The notes under the pieces were generated by a model. The model had not been told where the DNA came from, searched no databases, and saw only the letters and a program-made list of their open reading frames with translations. From positions 1-20,751 of the forward strand of contig JALOSD010000011.1 of assembly GCA_025458585.1 (NCBI GenBank): a DNA stretch of 20,751 nt, written 5' to 3'. A program made the translations under genes and the position numbers. This stretch comes from Burkholderiaceae bacterium. GTDB taxonomy: Bacteria > Pseudomonadota > Gammaproteobacteria > Burkholderiales > Burkholderiaceae_C. Below, in pieces: positions 6,562 to 14,485 of the stretch (position 1 is the stretch's first letter; every line of letters begins with the position of its first letter).

Positions 6562-7803
6562 ATGTCGTTTCTGGTGATCCTCCTGCCCCGCCGCGAGCAC
6601 CTGCGGGCGGGGCGCGGCGTGCCCGCCGAAGCGCGCGGCGACGAGCTGCGCTACGCGGTCAGCGACGACGGCCTCACCGTGCGCGCCCACGGGCGCTGCG
6701 CGCCGGCGCTGCTGCCCAAGGCCGACACCGCGATCGCCGTCGTCGCCGACGAGGACGTCACCCTGCACCGCGTCACGCTGCCGAAGGCACCGCCCGCGCG
6801 CCTGCGCGCCGCGCTCGGCGGCCTGCTCGAGGAGGCGCTGCTCGACGAACCCGAGTCGACGCACTTCGCGCTCGCGCCGGGCGCCGCCGCCGGCCAGCCG
6901 ACGTGGGTCGCGACGCTGCATCGGCCCTGGCTTGCCGCGCAGCTGGCGGCGCTCGAACTGGCGGGCGTCGCGATCGATCGCGTCGTGCCCGCCGCGTGGC
7001 CCGACGACCCGCCGGCGGGCCACCTGCGGCACGCCGACGAGGGCGACGCCGCCTCGCCGCTCGTCCTCACCTGGGCCGACGCTCGGGGCGTCGCCACGGT
7101 GCGGCTGCAAGGCGGCCTCGCGCGCGCGCTGCTGCCGCAGTGGCAGGCCCAGGCGGCACGCTGGAGCGCCGCGCCCTCGGCCGCCGCGGCGGCCGAGCGC
7201 TGGCTCGGCGCCACGGTGCACGTGGTCACCGACGAGGAACGCGCGCTGCAGGCGACGCGCTCGGCGTGGAACCTGCGCCAGTTCGACCTCGCGCCTCGTC
7301 ACCGCGGGACGCTGGCGCTGCGCGATGCCTGGAAGCGCGTGCGCAGCCCGGCGTGGCGGCCGGCGAGGCTTGGCGTGGCCGCGCTCGCCGCCGTGCAGAT
7401 CGTCGGTCTCAACCTGTGGGCGTGGCACCAGCGCGGCGAGATCGGGCAGCGCCAGCAGGCGATGGTCGAGCTCCTGCGCGAGGCGCACCCGCAGGTGCGT
7501 GCGATCCTCGATGCGCCGCTGCAGATGGAGCGCGAGACCGCCGTGCTGCGCGCCGCCGCCGGACGCGCCGGCGAGGGCGACCTCGAGGCCTTGCTGCAGG
7601 CCGCGGCACAGGCGTGGCCCGAGGACCGCGGGCCGGTCGACGCGCTGCGCTTCGACGGCGCGAGCCTCGGCTTCGCCGCCGCCGGGTGGAGCGACGCGCA
7701 GGTCGACACCCTGCGCCGCCGGCTCGCCCCCGACGCCTGGCGTGTCGAGGCGGCCGACGGCCGGCTGACGATCTCGCGCGCGGCGGGCGGAGCGCGGCTG
7801 TGA
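6562..7803 (+). CDS. gspL: Type II secretion system inner-membrane protein GspL
   Basis: Bitopic platform protein whose cytoplasmic domain recruits the GspE ATPase and whose periplasmic domain pairs with GspM. The 413 residues show a cytoplasmic actin-like domain (about 1-265), including LPKAPPARLRAALGGLLEEAL and an ESTHFALAPG stretch. One transmembrane helix follows at about 270-288 (LGVAALAAVQIVGLNLWAW), then a periplasmic coiled/ferredoxin-like part ending in DAWRVEAADGRLTISR. The ATG at 6562 gives the expected MSFLVILLPR beginning. No ribosome-binding site is visible, though the gene follows a 130-bp gap. The stop overlaps the gspM start (GTGA). Confidence 0.92.
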   Translation: MSFLVILLPRREHLRAGRGVPAEARGDELRYAVSDDGLTVRAHGRCAPALLPKADTAIAVVADEDVTLHRVTLPKAPPARLRAALGGLLEEALLDEPESTHFALAPGAAAGQPTWVATLHRPWLAAQLAALELAGVAIDRVVPAAWPDDPPAGHLRHADEGDAASPLVLTWADARGVATVRLQGGLARALLPQWQAQAARWSAAPSAAAAAERWLGATVHVVTDEERALQATRSAWNLRQFDLAPRHRGTLALRDAWKRVRSPAWRPARLGVAALAAVQIVGLNLWAWHQRGEIGQRQQAMVELLREAHPQVRAILDAPLQMERETAVLRAAAGRAGEGDLEALLQAAAQAWPEDRGPVDALRFDGASLGFAAAGWSDAQVDTLRRRLAPDAWRVEAADGRLTISRAAGGARL

Positions 7804-8324
7804 GCGCCTCGCGTGCGCAACCGATGGCCGCACTCGGCGCGTGGCTCGCACCGTGGCGCGAACGCTGGCAGGCGCTCGCGCCGCGCGAGCGACGCCTCGT
7901 CGCGCTGGCGGTCACGCTGGTGGCGCTGGCCGCCGCCTGGAGCCTGCTCGTCGCCCCGGCGTGGCGCACGGTGCGCGCGGCGCCGGCCGAGATCGACCGC
8001 CTCGACCGCCAGCTGCAGGACATGCAGCGCCTGGCCGCCGAGACGCGCGAACTGCGCCGCACGCCACCGCTGCCGCCCGCGCAGGCCGAGGCGGCGCTGC
8101 GCGCCGCGACCGAGCGGCTCGGCGAGCGCGCCCGCATCACGCTCGCCGGCGACCGCGCGACGGTGACGTTCACCGGCGTCGACGGCGCGCAACTGCGCGA
8201 CTGGCTCGCCGAGGTGCGCGTCGGCGCGCGTGCCCGACCGCTCGAAGCGCAGCTCGTGCGCACCGGCAGCGGCTTCAACGGCACCGTCGCGCTCGCGCTG
8301 GCCGGCGCCGGAGGTGGCGGTTGA
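7800..8324 (+). CDS. gspM: Type II secretion system inner-membrane protein GspM
   Basis: Small bitopic partner of GspL in the inner-membrane platform. The 174 residues (from GTG) hold a short cytoplasmic N-terminus (WRERWQALAPRERRLVAL), one transmembrane helix (about 32-52), a periplasmic helix (EIDRLDRQLQDMQRLAAETREL), and a small ferredoxin-like domain with the GspM pattern VTFTGVDGAQLRDWLAEV. The GTG at 7800 is chosen because it forms a 4-nt GTGA overlap with the gspL stop. An ATG at 7824 would give 166 residues. The stop overlaps gspN. Confidence 0.88.
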   Translation: MSASRAQPMAALGAWLAPWRERWQALAPRERRLVALAVTLVALAAAWSLLVAPAWRTVRAAPAEIDRLDRQLQDMQRLAAETRELRRTPPLPPAQAEAALRAATERLGERARITLAGDRATVTFTGVDGAQLRDWLAEVRVGARARPLEAQLVRTGSGFNGTVALALAGAGGGG

Positions 8325-9211
8325 GCGCCGCCGCGGTCCGCCTTCCGCGCTGGCGCCGGCCGCGCTTCGCCGGCAGCACGTTCGGCGACTCGACGCTCGG
8401 CGACGCCGCGTGGCAGCGCCGGCGACGCGAGACGCTGCGCTGGGCCGTCTGGGGCGCGCTCGCCGGCGGCGTCGCGGCGCTCGTCGCCTTCGCGCCGGCG
8501 TCGTGGCTGGCCGCTGCGGCGGCCGGCTCGAGCGGCGGCCGGCTGCTGCTCGCCGACGCGCGCGGCACCGTCTGGTCGGGCAGCGCCGTGCCGGTGCTCA
8601 CCGGCGGCGCCGACAGCCGCGACGCGAGCGCACTGCCGGGACGGCTGCAGTGGTCGATGCACTGGCGGGGCCGCGGCATCGACGTCGCGCTGCGCCACGC
8701 CTGCTGCCTGAGCGATGGCGTCGCGCTGCGCTGGGAGCCGGGCTTCGGACGCCAGCGCCTGAGCCTGCGGCCGGCCACCGACGGCACGATCGGGCAGTGG
8801 CCCGCCGCGTGGCTCGGCGGGCTCGGCACGCCGTGGAACACGCTGCAGCTCGGCGGGCGCATGCGCCTCGCGTCGCCGGGGCTCGACGTCGAGTGGGTGC
8901 AGGGGCGGCCGCGGGTGGCCGGCAGCGCGCAGCTCGAGCTCGTCGGGGTATCGTCGCGGTTGTCGACGCTGGACCCACTCGGCACCTATCGCGTCTCGAT
9001 GCAGGGCGACGCGGCGAGCGAGGCGATCGCGGTGACGCTGGCCACCGCCGACGGCGCACTGCGGCTGTCGGGCCAGGGGCAGCTGACGCAGGGGCGGCTG
9101 AGGTTCCGCGGTCAGGCCCAGGCCGCCGCGGGCAGCGAAGCCGCGCTGACGAACCTGCTGGGACTGCTCGGCCGCCGCGAAGGGGCGGTGGCCGTGATCA
9201 CGATCGGATGA
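8321..9211 (+). CDS. gspN: Type II secretion system protein GspN
   Basis: Accessory T2SS protein found in a subset of systems; its exact role is not settled. The 296 residues have a basic N-terminal region, one transmembrane helix at about 41-58 (WAVWGALAGGVAALVAFA), and a beta-rich periplasmic domain. The family motif DARGTVWSGSA, GRLQWSMHW and a C-terminal LTQGRLRFRGQAQ pattern are present. The start is set by a TTG at 8321 overlapping the gspM stop as TTGA. No ATG or GTG lies in frame before the membrane helix, so a rare TTG start seems real and may lower expression. The stop overlaps gspD as ATGA. Confidence 0.82.
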   Translation: MSAAAVRLPRWRRPRFAGSTFGDSTLGDAAWQRRRRETLRWAVWGALAGGVAALVAFAPASWLAAAAAGSSGGRLLLADARGTVWSGSAVPVLTGGADSRDASALPGRLQWSMHWRGRGIDVALRHACCLSDGVALRWEPGFGRQRLSLRPATDGTIGQWPAAWLGGLGTPWNTLQLGGRMRLASPGLDVEWVQGRPRVAGSAQLELVGVSSRLSTLDPLGTYRVSMQGDAASEAIAVTLATADGALRLSGQGQLTQGRLRFRGQAQAAAGSEAALTNLLGLLGRREGAVAVITIG

Positions 9212-11586
9212 GCATGACGATGGGCCCCTCCTCGAACCTCCCGCGCCAACGGCGCCGCGGCGCCGCGCGACGGGGTCACGCGCTCGGCGTGCTGACGCTC
9301 GGCATGCTGACGCTCGGCCTGTTGACGCTCGGCCTGCTGGCGCCGCCGCTAGCTGCCCAACCCGCCGCCCGGCCGGGCACGGCGATGGCCGCGGGCGCGC
9401 AGGTGACGCTGAACTTCGTCAACGCCGACATCGAAGCCGTCACGCGCGCGATGAGCGCGATGATGGACCGCCCGATCCTCGTCGACCCGCGCGTGCGCGG
9501 CGCGGTCACGCTGTACAGCGAACAGCCGCTCAGCGTGCGCGACGCCTACCGCAACTACCTGGCGGCGCTGCGCGGGCTCGGCTTCACCGTCGTCGAGGCC
9601 GGCGGGCTGCTGAAGGTCGTGCCCGAAGCCGACGCCAAGCTGCAAAGCGGCACCGTCTCGGTCGACGCGCCGACGCAGCGCGGCGACATGATCCTGACCC
9701 AGGTCTTCCGCCTCAACTACGAGAACCCGAACAACCTCGTCGCGATCCTGCGGCCGCTGATCAGCCCGAACAACACGATCAACGCGAGCCCGTCGACGGC
9801 GTCACTGGTGATCACCGACTACGCCGACAACCTGCAGCGCATCGCGAAGATCATCGCCGCGCTCGACCAGCCCGGGGCGACCGGCGTCGAGGTCGTGCCG
9901 CTGAAGCACGCGGTGGCGGCCGACCTGGCGCCGATCGCGCAGCGCCTGGCCGACGCCGGCGGCGCGGTCGTCGTGCCCGGAGCGCCGCCGGGGGCCGGCG
10001 GAGGGGGCGGCGGCGCGACGCAGATCGTCGCCGACGTGCGCAGCAACGCCCTGATCGTGCGCGCGCCGAACGCCGCCAAGCTCGGCCAGGTGCTGGCGCT
10101 GATCGAGAAGCTCGACGTGCCGTCCGCCGGCCCGGGTTTCGCCGGCGGCGGCCCCGCCGGGCAGCTGTGGGTCGTGCACCTCAAGAACGCCGACGCCGTC
10201 AAGCTCGCGCAGGTGCTGCGCGCGGCGTTCCCGACCGGCACCGGCGGCGGCGGTGCCGGCGCCGCGCCGACGGCGGCGCGTGCGCCCGCGATCACGGCCG
10301 CGCCGGCGCCGGGGGGCACGGCGGGCACGGGGGCACAGTCGGCCGCGGCGCTCACGCCGGTCACGCCCGGCGAAGGGCCGTCGACCGGCGGCAACATCCA
10401 GGCCGACCCGTCGACCAACTCGCTCATCATCTCGGCGCCCGAGCCGCTGTACCGCCAGATGCGCGCGATGATCGAGCAGCTCGACACCCGGCGCGCGCAG
10501 GTCTACATCGAGAGCCTGATCGTCGAGGTCAGCGGCGACAAGGCCGCCGAGTTCGGCTTCCAGTGGCAGGGGCTGCTCGGCAACAAGGGCGACACCTGGG
10601 GGGCGGCCGCGGGCACGAACTTCGGCGTCCAGGGCAACATCCTCGGCATCACGGCGGCGCAGGCGTCGGGCGACAACATCGGCCAGGCGCTGTCGCTGGG
10701 CCAGGGACTGAACTTCGCGCTGCTGCGCAACTACGGCGGCACCTACGCGCTGGCGGCGATCGCCAACATGCTGCAGAGCCAGTCGAACACGAACATCGTC
10801 TCGACGCCGAACCTGATCACGCTCGACAACGAGGAGGCGAAGATCGTCGTCGGCCAGAACGTGCCGTTCGTCACCGGCCAGTTCACGAACACCGGCGCCA
10901 CCGGCGGCACCAACCTCAACCCGTTCCAGACGATCGAGCGGCAGGACGTCGGCCTGACGCTGCGCATCAAGCCGCAGATCGGCGAGGGCGGCACGGTGCG
11001 CATGACGATCTACCAGGAGGCGTCGCAGGTGCTCGCGCGCACGGCGCCGGGCACGTCGAACGCCGGGCCGACGACGAGCAAGCGCTCGATCGAGTCGACG
11101 GTGGTCGTCGACGACGGGGCGATCCTCGTGCTCGGCGGCCTGATCGAGGACCGCTTCGAGGAGACGCGCTCGCAGGTGCCGCTGCTCGGCGACATTCCGC
11201 TCATCGGCGAGCTGTTCCGCAGCCAGACCCGCACCAAGCAGCGCACGAACCTGATGGTGTTCCTGCGCCCGGTGATCATGCGCGACGGCGGCAGCGCCGA
11301 GCGGCTGTCGCTCGACCGCTACGACCTGATGCGCGCGCAGCAGCAGGGCGCGCAGCCGGCGCCGAGCGTCGTGCTGCCGATCAACGAGTCACCGGTGCTG
11401 CCACCCATCGGGAGCGGTCCGGTGCCGACGCTGCCGGTGCCGTCGCCGTCGCAGGTGCCGCCGCCGGGGCGGCCCGACGTGCCGCCGCCGCTGATGCCGC
11501 CGCCTGCGGCGGCACCACCGCCGAGCCCGCCGCCGACGTCGCCGCCGGCCGGCACGGTCCTGCCCAGCGGCCAGGTGCAGCTGTAG
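9208..11586 (+). CDS. gspD: Type II secretion system secretin GspD
   Basis: Outer-membrane channel-forming secretin. The 792 residues contain a signal peptide (hydrophobic core 26-45, likely cleavage after Ala50) and periplasmic domains N0 (about 65-143), N1 (161-225), N2 (228-308, with a glycine-rich loop) and N3 (319-430, with a long Gly/Ala/Pro/Thr insert). The secretin beta-barrel domain starts near AQVYIESLIVEV at 430 and includes VPFVTGQFT at 552-560 and SIESTVVVDDGAILVLGGL. The last ~75 residues form a proline-rich tail where a pilotin-binding S-domain would sit in some systems. The start overlaps the gspN stop (ATGA). The signal core is encoded by a 15-bp tandem repeat. Three bases separate the stop from gspE. 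Confidence 0.95.
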   Translation: MSMTMGPSSNLPRQRRRGAARRGHALGVLTLGMLTLGLLTLGLLAPPLAAQPAARPGTAMAAGAQVTLNFVNADIEAVTRAMSAMMDRPILVDPRVRGAVTLYSEQPLSVRDAYRNYLAALRGLGFTVVEAGGLLKVVPEADAKLQSGTVSVDAPTQRGDMILTQVFRLNYENPNNLVAILRPLISPNNTINASPSTASLVITDYADNLQRIAKIIAALDQPGATGVEVVPLKHAVAADLAPIAQRLADAGGAVVVPGAPPGAGGGGGGATQIVADVRSNALIVRAPNAAKLGQVLALIEKLDVPSAGPGFAGGGPAGQLWVVHLKNADAVKLAQVLRAAFPTGTGGGGAGAAPTAARAPAITAAPAPGGTAGTGAQSAAALTPVTPGEGPSTGGNIQADPSTNSLIISAPEPLYRQMRAMIEQLDTRRAQVYIESLIVEVSGDKAAEFGFQWQGLLGNKGDTWGAAAGTNFGVQGNILGITAAQASGDNIGQALSLGQGLNFALLRNYGGTYALAAIANMLQSQSNTNIVSTPNLITLDNEEAKIVVGQNVPFVTGQFTNTGATGGTNLNPFQTIERQDVGLTLRIKPQIGEGGTVRMTIYQEASQVLARTAPGTSNAGPTTSKRSIESTVVVDDGAILVLGGLIEDRFEETRSQVPLLGDIPLIGELFRSQTRTKQRTNLMVFLRPVIMRDGGSAERLSLDRYDLMRAQQQGAQPAPSVVLPINESPVLPPIGSGPVPTLPVPSPSQVPPPGRPDVPPPLMPPPAAAPPPSPPPTSPPAGTVLPSGQVQL
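9283..9342 (+). repeat. Four tandem 15-bp repeats encoding the GspD signal-peptide core
   Basis: Units at 9283-9297, 9298-9312, 9313-9327 and 9328-9342 follow the pattern CTCGGCNTGYTGRCG. They encode LGVLT, LGMLT, LGLLT and LGLLA. The units differ by only one to three bases, so slippage by whole units would keep the frame and change the length of the hydrophobic core. Confidence 0.85.
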
Positions 11587-11589
11587 CCG

Positions 11590-13011
11590 ATGGGCGCGCG
11601 CCACCCGCTGCCGTACGCGTTCGCGAAGGCGAACACGCTGCTGCTCGAGGACGACGGCCAGGCGCTCACGCTGTGGTGCGGCGAGACGACGCCGGCCAGC
11701 GCGCTGGCGGAGGTCACGCGCGTGTACGACGTCGACGTCTTCGAGCACGAGGCCACGGCGACGCTCGCGCAGCGCATCGCCGCGGTCTACGCCGGCGGCG
11801 AGTCGAGCGCGGCGGCGGTCGTCGGCGAGGTCGAGAGTGCGGTCGACCTGTCGCGCCTGATGCAGGACCTGCCCGCGGTCGAGGACCTGCTCGAAGCCGC
11901 GAACGACGCGCCGATCATCCGCATGCTCAACGCGCTGCTGACGCAGGCGGCGCGCGACGGCGCGAGCGACATCCACATCGAGCCGTACGAGCGCAATTCG
12001 AGCGTGCGCTTCCGCGTCGACGGCACGCTGCGCGAGGTCGTGCAGCCGAACAAGGCGCTGCACGCGGCGCTGATCAGCCGGCTGAAGATCATGGCCGAGC
12101 TCGACATCGCCGAGAAGCGGCTGCCGCAGGACGGGCGCATCAGCCTGCGCATCGGCCAGCGCGCGATCGACGTGCGCGTCTCGACGCTGCCCGCGGCGCA
12201 CGGCGAGCGCGCGGTGCTGCGCCTGCTCGACAAGAGCGAGAGCAAGTTCACCCTCGAAGGCCTGGGCATGAGCGGCGACGTGCTCACGGGCTTCCGCCGC
12301 CTGGTGCAGCAGCCGCACGGCATCGTGCTCGTCACCGGCCCGACCGGCAGCGGCAAGACGACGACGCTGTACGCGGCGCTGCAGACGCTCGAGACCGCGA
12401 CGACGAACGTGCTCACGGTCGAGGACCCGATCGAGTACGAGCTGCCCGGCATCGGGCAGACGCAGGTCAACCCGAGGATCGAGCTGACGTTCGCGAAGGC
12501 ATTGCGCGCGATCCTGCGCCAGGACCCGGACGTGATCATGATCGGCGAGATCCGCGACTTCGAGACGGCGCAGATCGCGATCCAGGCCTCGCTCACGGGC
12601 CACCTCGTGCTCGCCACGCTGCACACGAACGACGCGCCGAGCGCGGTCACGCGCCTGACCGACATGGGCGTCGAGCCGTTCCTGCTGTCGAGCTCGCTGC
12701 TCGGCGTGCTCGCGCAGCGCCTGGTGCGCAAGCTGTGCCCGCAGTGCCGGCGCGCCGACGCGCAGGGCCGCTGGCATCCGGTAGGCTGCGAGGCTTGCGG
12801 CCACACCGGCTACAAGGGGCGCACCGGCGTCTACGAGCTGATGATCGCCGACGACGCGGTGCGCGCGCTGATCCACAACCGCGCGGCCGAAAGCCAGCTC
12901 TTCGTCGCCGCCGAGGCCGCCGGCCTGCGCACGATGCGTGACGACGGCGAGGGCCTCGTCGCCGAGGGCGTCACCTCGCTCGAGGAGGTGCTGCGCGTGA
13001 CCCGCGAGTAG
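11590..13011 (+). CDS. gspE: Type II secretion system ATPase GspE
   Basis: Cytoplasmic secretion ATPase of the PilB/VirB11 superfamily that drives pseudopilus assembly. The 473 residues show an N-terminal GspL-binding region, the NTE domain (DAPIIRMLNALLTQAARDGASDIHIEP), Walker A GPTGSGKT at 250-257, an Asp box VEDPIEY, Walker B region DVIMIGEIRD at 314-323, and the His box HLVLATLHTNDAPSA. A tetracysteine zinc motif is present with Cys383, Cys386, Cys400 and Cys403. All catalytic elements appear intact. The N-terminal domain is at the short end for GspE. It starts 3 nt after the gspD stop and ends 10 nt before gspF. Confidence 0.96.
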   Translation: MGARHPLPYAFAKANTLLLEDDGQALTLWCGETTPASALAEVTRVYDVDVFEHEATATLAQRIAAVYAGGESSAAAVVGEVESAVDLSRLMQDLPAVEDLLEAANDAPIIRMLNALLTQAARDGASDIHIEPYERNSSVRFRVDGTLREVVQPNKALHAALISRLKIMAELDIAEKRLPQDGRISLRIGQRAIDVRVSTLPAAHGERAVLRLLDKSESKFTLEGLGMSGDVLTGFRRLVQQPHGIVLVTGPTGSGKTTTLYAALQTLETATTNVLTVEDPIEYELPGIGQTQVNPRIELTFAKALRAILRQDPDVIMIGEIRDFETAQIAIQASLTGHLVLATLHTNDAPSAVTRLTDMGVEPFLLSSSLLGVLAQRLVRKLCPQCRRADAQGRWHPVGCEACGHTGYKGRTGVYELMIADDAVRALIHNRAAESQLFVAAEAAGLRTMRDDGEGLVAEGVTSLEEVLRVTRE

Positions 13012-13021
13012 CCGCGCGCGC

Positions 13022-14236
13022 ATGCCCGCCTACCGCTTCGAAGCGCTCGACGCCGCCGGCCGGACGACTACCGGCCTGCTCGAGGCCGACAACGCGAAGG
13101 CCGCGCGCGCGCAGCTGCGCGCGCAGGCGCTCGTGCCGCTCGAGGTCAGCGCCGTCGGCGCGGCGGCGAACGACGCCCGTGCGGTGCGCTTCGGCCGGCG
13201 GGTGTTCTCGTCGACCTCGCTCGCGGTGTGGACGCGCCAGCTCGCCGGCCTCGTCGGCTCCGGCCTGCCGCTCGAGCGTGCACTGACCGCGCTCGCCGAC
13301 GAGGCCGAGGACAACCGCCAGCGCGAGCTCGTCGCCCACCTGAAGAGCGAGGTCAACGCCGGCAGCCCGTTCGCGCGCGCGCTCGCCAGCGCGCCGCGCG
13401 AGTTCGACGAGGTCTACCGTGCGGTCGTCGCGGCCGGCGAGCAGAGCGGCGCGCTCGGCGCCGTGCTCGAGCGCCTCGCCGACGACCTCGAGGAGCGGCA
13501 GGCGCTGAAGGCCAAGCTGATCGGCGCGACGCTGTACCCGGCGATCGTCTCGCTGATCGCGGTCGTGATCGTCGTCTTCCTCGTCACCTACGTCGTGCCG
13601 CAGGTCGCGAGCGTGTTCGCCGGCTCGAAGCGCGCGCTGCCGGCGCTGACGGTGGCGATGCTCGCGATCAGCGCCTTCGTGCGCTCGTACGGCTGGCTGG
13701 TGCTGCTCGCGCTGGCCGGCGGCGGCGTCGCGCTGATGCTGGCGCTGCGCAGCGACGCCTTCCGCCTGCGTTTCGACGCCGCGTGGCTCAAGCTGCCGCT
13801 CGTCGGGCGCTTGGCGCGCGGCTACAACGCGGCGCGCTTTTCCGGCACGCTCGCGATGCTCGCCGGCGCCGGCGTGCCGATCCTGAAGGCGCTGCAGGCG
13901 GCAGCCGAGACGCTCGCCAACCGGGCGCTGCGCGCCGACGCGATGGACGCGCTGGTCCAGGTGCGCGAGGGCGCACCGCTGGCCGCGGCGCTGGCGGCGA
14001 AGAAGCGCTTCCCGGGCCTGCTCGCGATGTTCGCGCGCCTGGGCGAACAGACCGGCCAGCTGCCGCAGATGCTCGCGCGCGCCGCCGCCCAGCAAAGCGC
14101 CGAGGTGCAGCGCCGCGCGCTCGCGCTGGCGACGATCCTCGAGCCGCTGCTGATCGTCGTGATGGGCGTGCTCGTGATGCTGATCGTGCTCGCGGTGCTG
14201 CTGCCGATCATCCAGCTCAACACCTGGGTGAGGTAA
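13022..14236 (+). CDS. gspF: Type II secretion system inner-membrane protein GspF
   Basis: Polytopic platform protein that contacts GspE and GspL. The 404 residues begin with the standard MPAYRFEALDAAGRTTTGLLEADNAKAARAQLRAQ. Two T2SSF domains follow, about 70-190 and 270-395, each preceding hydrophobic segments. Three transmembrane helices are predicted: near 171-197 (LYPAIVSLIAVVIVVFLVTYVV), 218-241, and 375-398 (LEPLLIVVMGVLVMLIVLAVLLPI). Length and layout are typical. It is the last gsp gene; a palindromic intergenic element follows directly. Confidence 0.95.
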   Translation: MPAYRFEALDAAGRTTTGLLEADNAKAARAQLRAQALVPLEVSAVGAAANDARAVRFGRRVFSSTSLAVWTRQLAGLVGSGLPLERALTALADEAEDNRQRELVAHLKSEVNAGSPFARALASAPREFDEVYRAVVAAGEQSGALGAVLERLADDLEERQALKAKLIGATLYPAIVSLIAVVIVVFLVTYVVPQVASVFAGSKRALPALTVAMLAISAFVRSYGWLVLLALAGGGVALMLALRSDAFRLRFDAAWLKLPLVGRLARGYNAARFSGTLAMLAGAGVPILKALQAAAETLANRALRADAMDALVQVREGAPLAAALAAKKRFPGLLAMFARLGEQTGQLPQMLARAAAQQSAEVQRRALALATILEPLLIVVMGVLVMLIVLAVLLPIIQLNTWVR

Positions 14237-14237
14237 T

Positions 14238-14320
14238 CCTCCCCCCGAAGCGCCTTCGGCGCCTCCCCCCAGGGGGCGCCGCCAGCAGACCGGCGGAGCC
14301 GGATCCGCGGCGGCTGCTGG
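14238..14320. repeat. Palindrome-rich intergenic element, probable dispersed repeat
   Basis: Directly after gspF lie three structures in about 80 bp. First is a small hairpin GCGCC-TTC-GGCGC. Second is a bulged stem where GGCGCC(T)CCC pairs with GGGGCGCC around the C-run/G-run. Third is a compound hairpin whose outer arms CCAGCAG (14282-14288) and CTGCTGG (14314-14320) enclose CCGGC-GGA-GCCGG (14290-14302). It resembles from memory the intergenic repeats that follow operons in Burkholderiales genomes. It could also act as the transcription end of the gsp operon. There is no T-tract. Confidence 0.45.
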
Positions 14321-14410
14321 AACGCTCGGCGTCCTGCGGCGCGATTGCCACCTCGAAACAAGCCCGGGCGCGCGTTTTGCTAGTCTCTGGCGTGCAGTTG
14401 TCGGGATTTC

Positions 14411-14425
14411 CCCCGCTGCTCGGGG
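14411..14425 (+). other. Hairpin in the leader of the AAA+ ATPase gene
   Basis: CCCCG (14411-14415), loop CTGCT, CGGGG (14421-14425), a perfect 5-bp stem just before the 16-bp palindrome. Upstream, TGCTAGTCT at 14378-14386 looks like a weak extended -10, which would put this hairpin in the transcript leader. Confidence 0.25.
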
Positions 14426-14429
14426 CTTG

Positions 14430-14445
14430 AAACCGGGCCCGGTTT
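14430..14445. promoter_or_regulatory. Perfect 16-bp palindrome upstream of the AAA+ ATPase
   Basis: AAACCGGGCCCGGTTT is its own reverse complement over all 16 bases and ends 40 bp before the ATG at 14486. Its AAA/TTT flanks stand out in GC-rich sequence. It may be an operator for a dimeric regulator or an RNA hairpin in the leader. No regulator is identified. Confidence 0.4.
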
Positions 14446-14475
14446 GCTTGAATCATTCGCAGGTGTGCAGGGTCT

Positions 14476-14480
14476 GGAGG
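14476..14480 (+). promoter_or_regulatory. Ribosome binding site fixing the AAA+ ATPase start
   Basis: GGAGG lies 5 nt before the ATG at 14486. It favours that ATG over the in-frame TTG at 14444, which sits inside the palindrome and has no such site. Confidence 0.7.
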
Positions 14481-14485
14481 TGTGC

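Noticed and set aside
14388..14402. Sigma-54-like promoter TGGCGTG...TTG upstream of the AAA+ gene
   Set aside because: The spacing between the -24 and -12 parts is one base short, and the conserved GC of the -12 part is missing.
14444..14485. TTG start at 14444 for the AAA+ ATPase
   Set aside because: It lies inside the 16-bp palindrome with no ribosome binding site, while the ATG at 14486 has GGAGG at ideal spacing.
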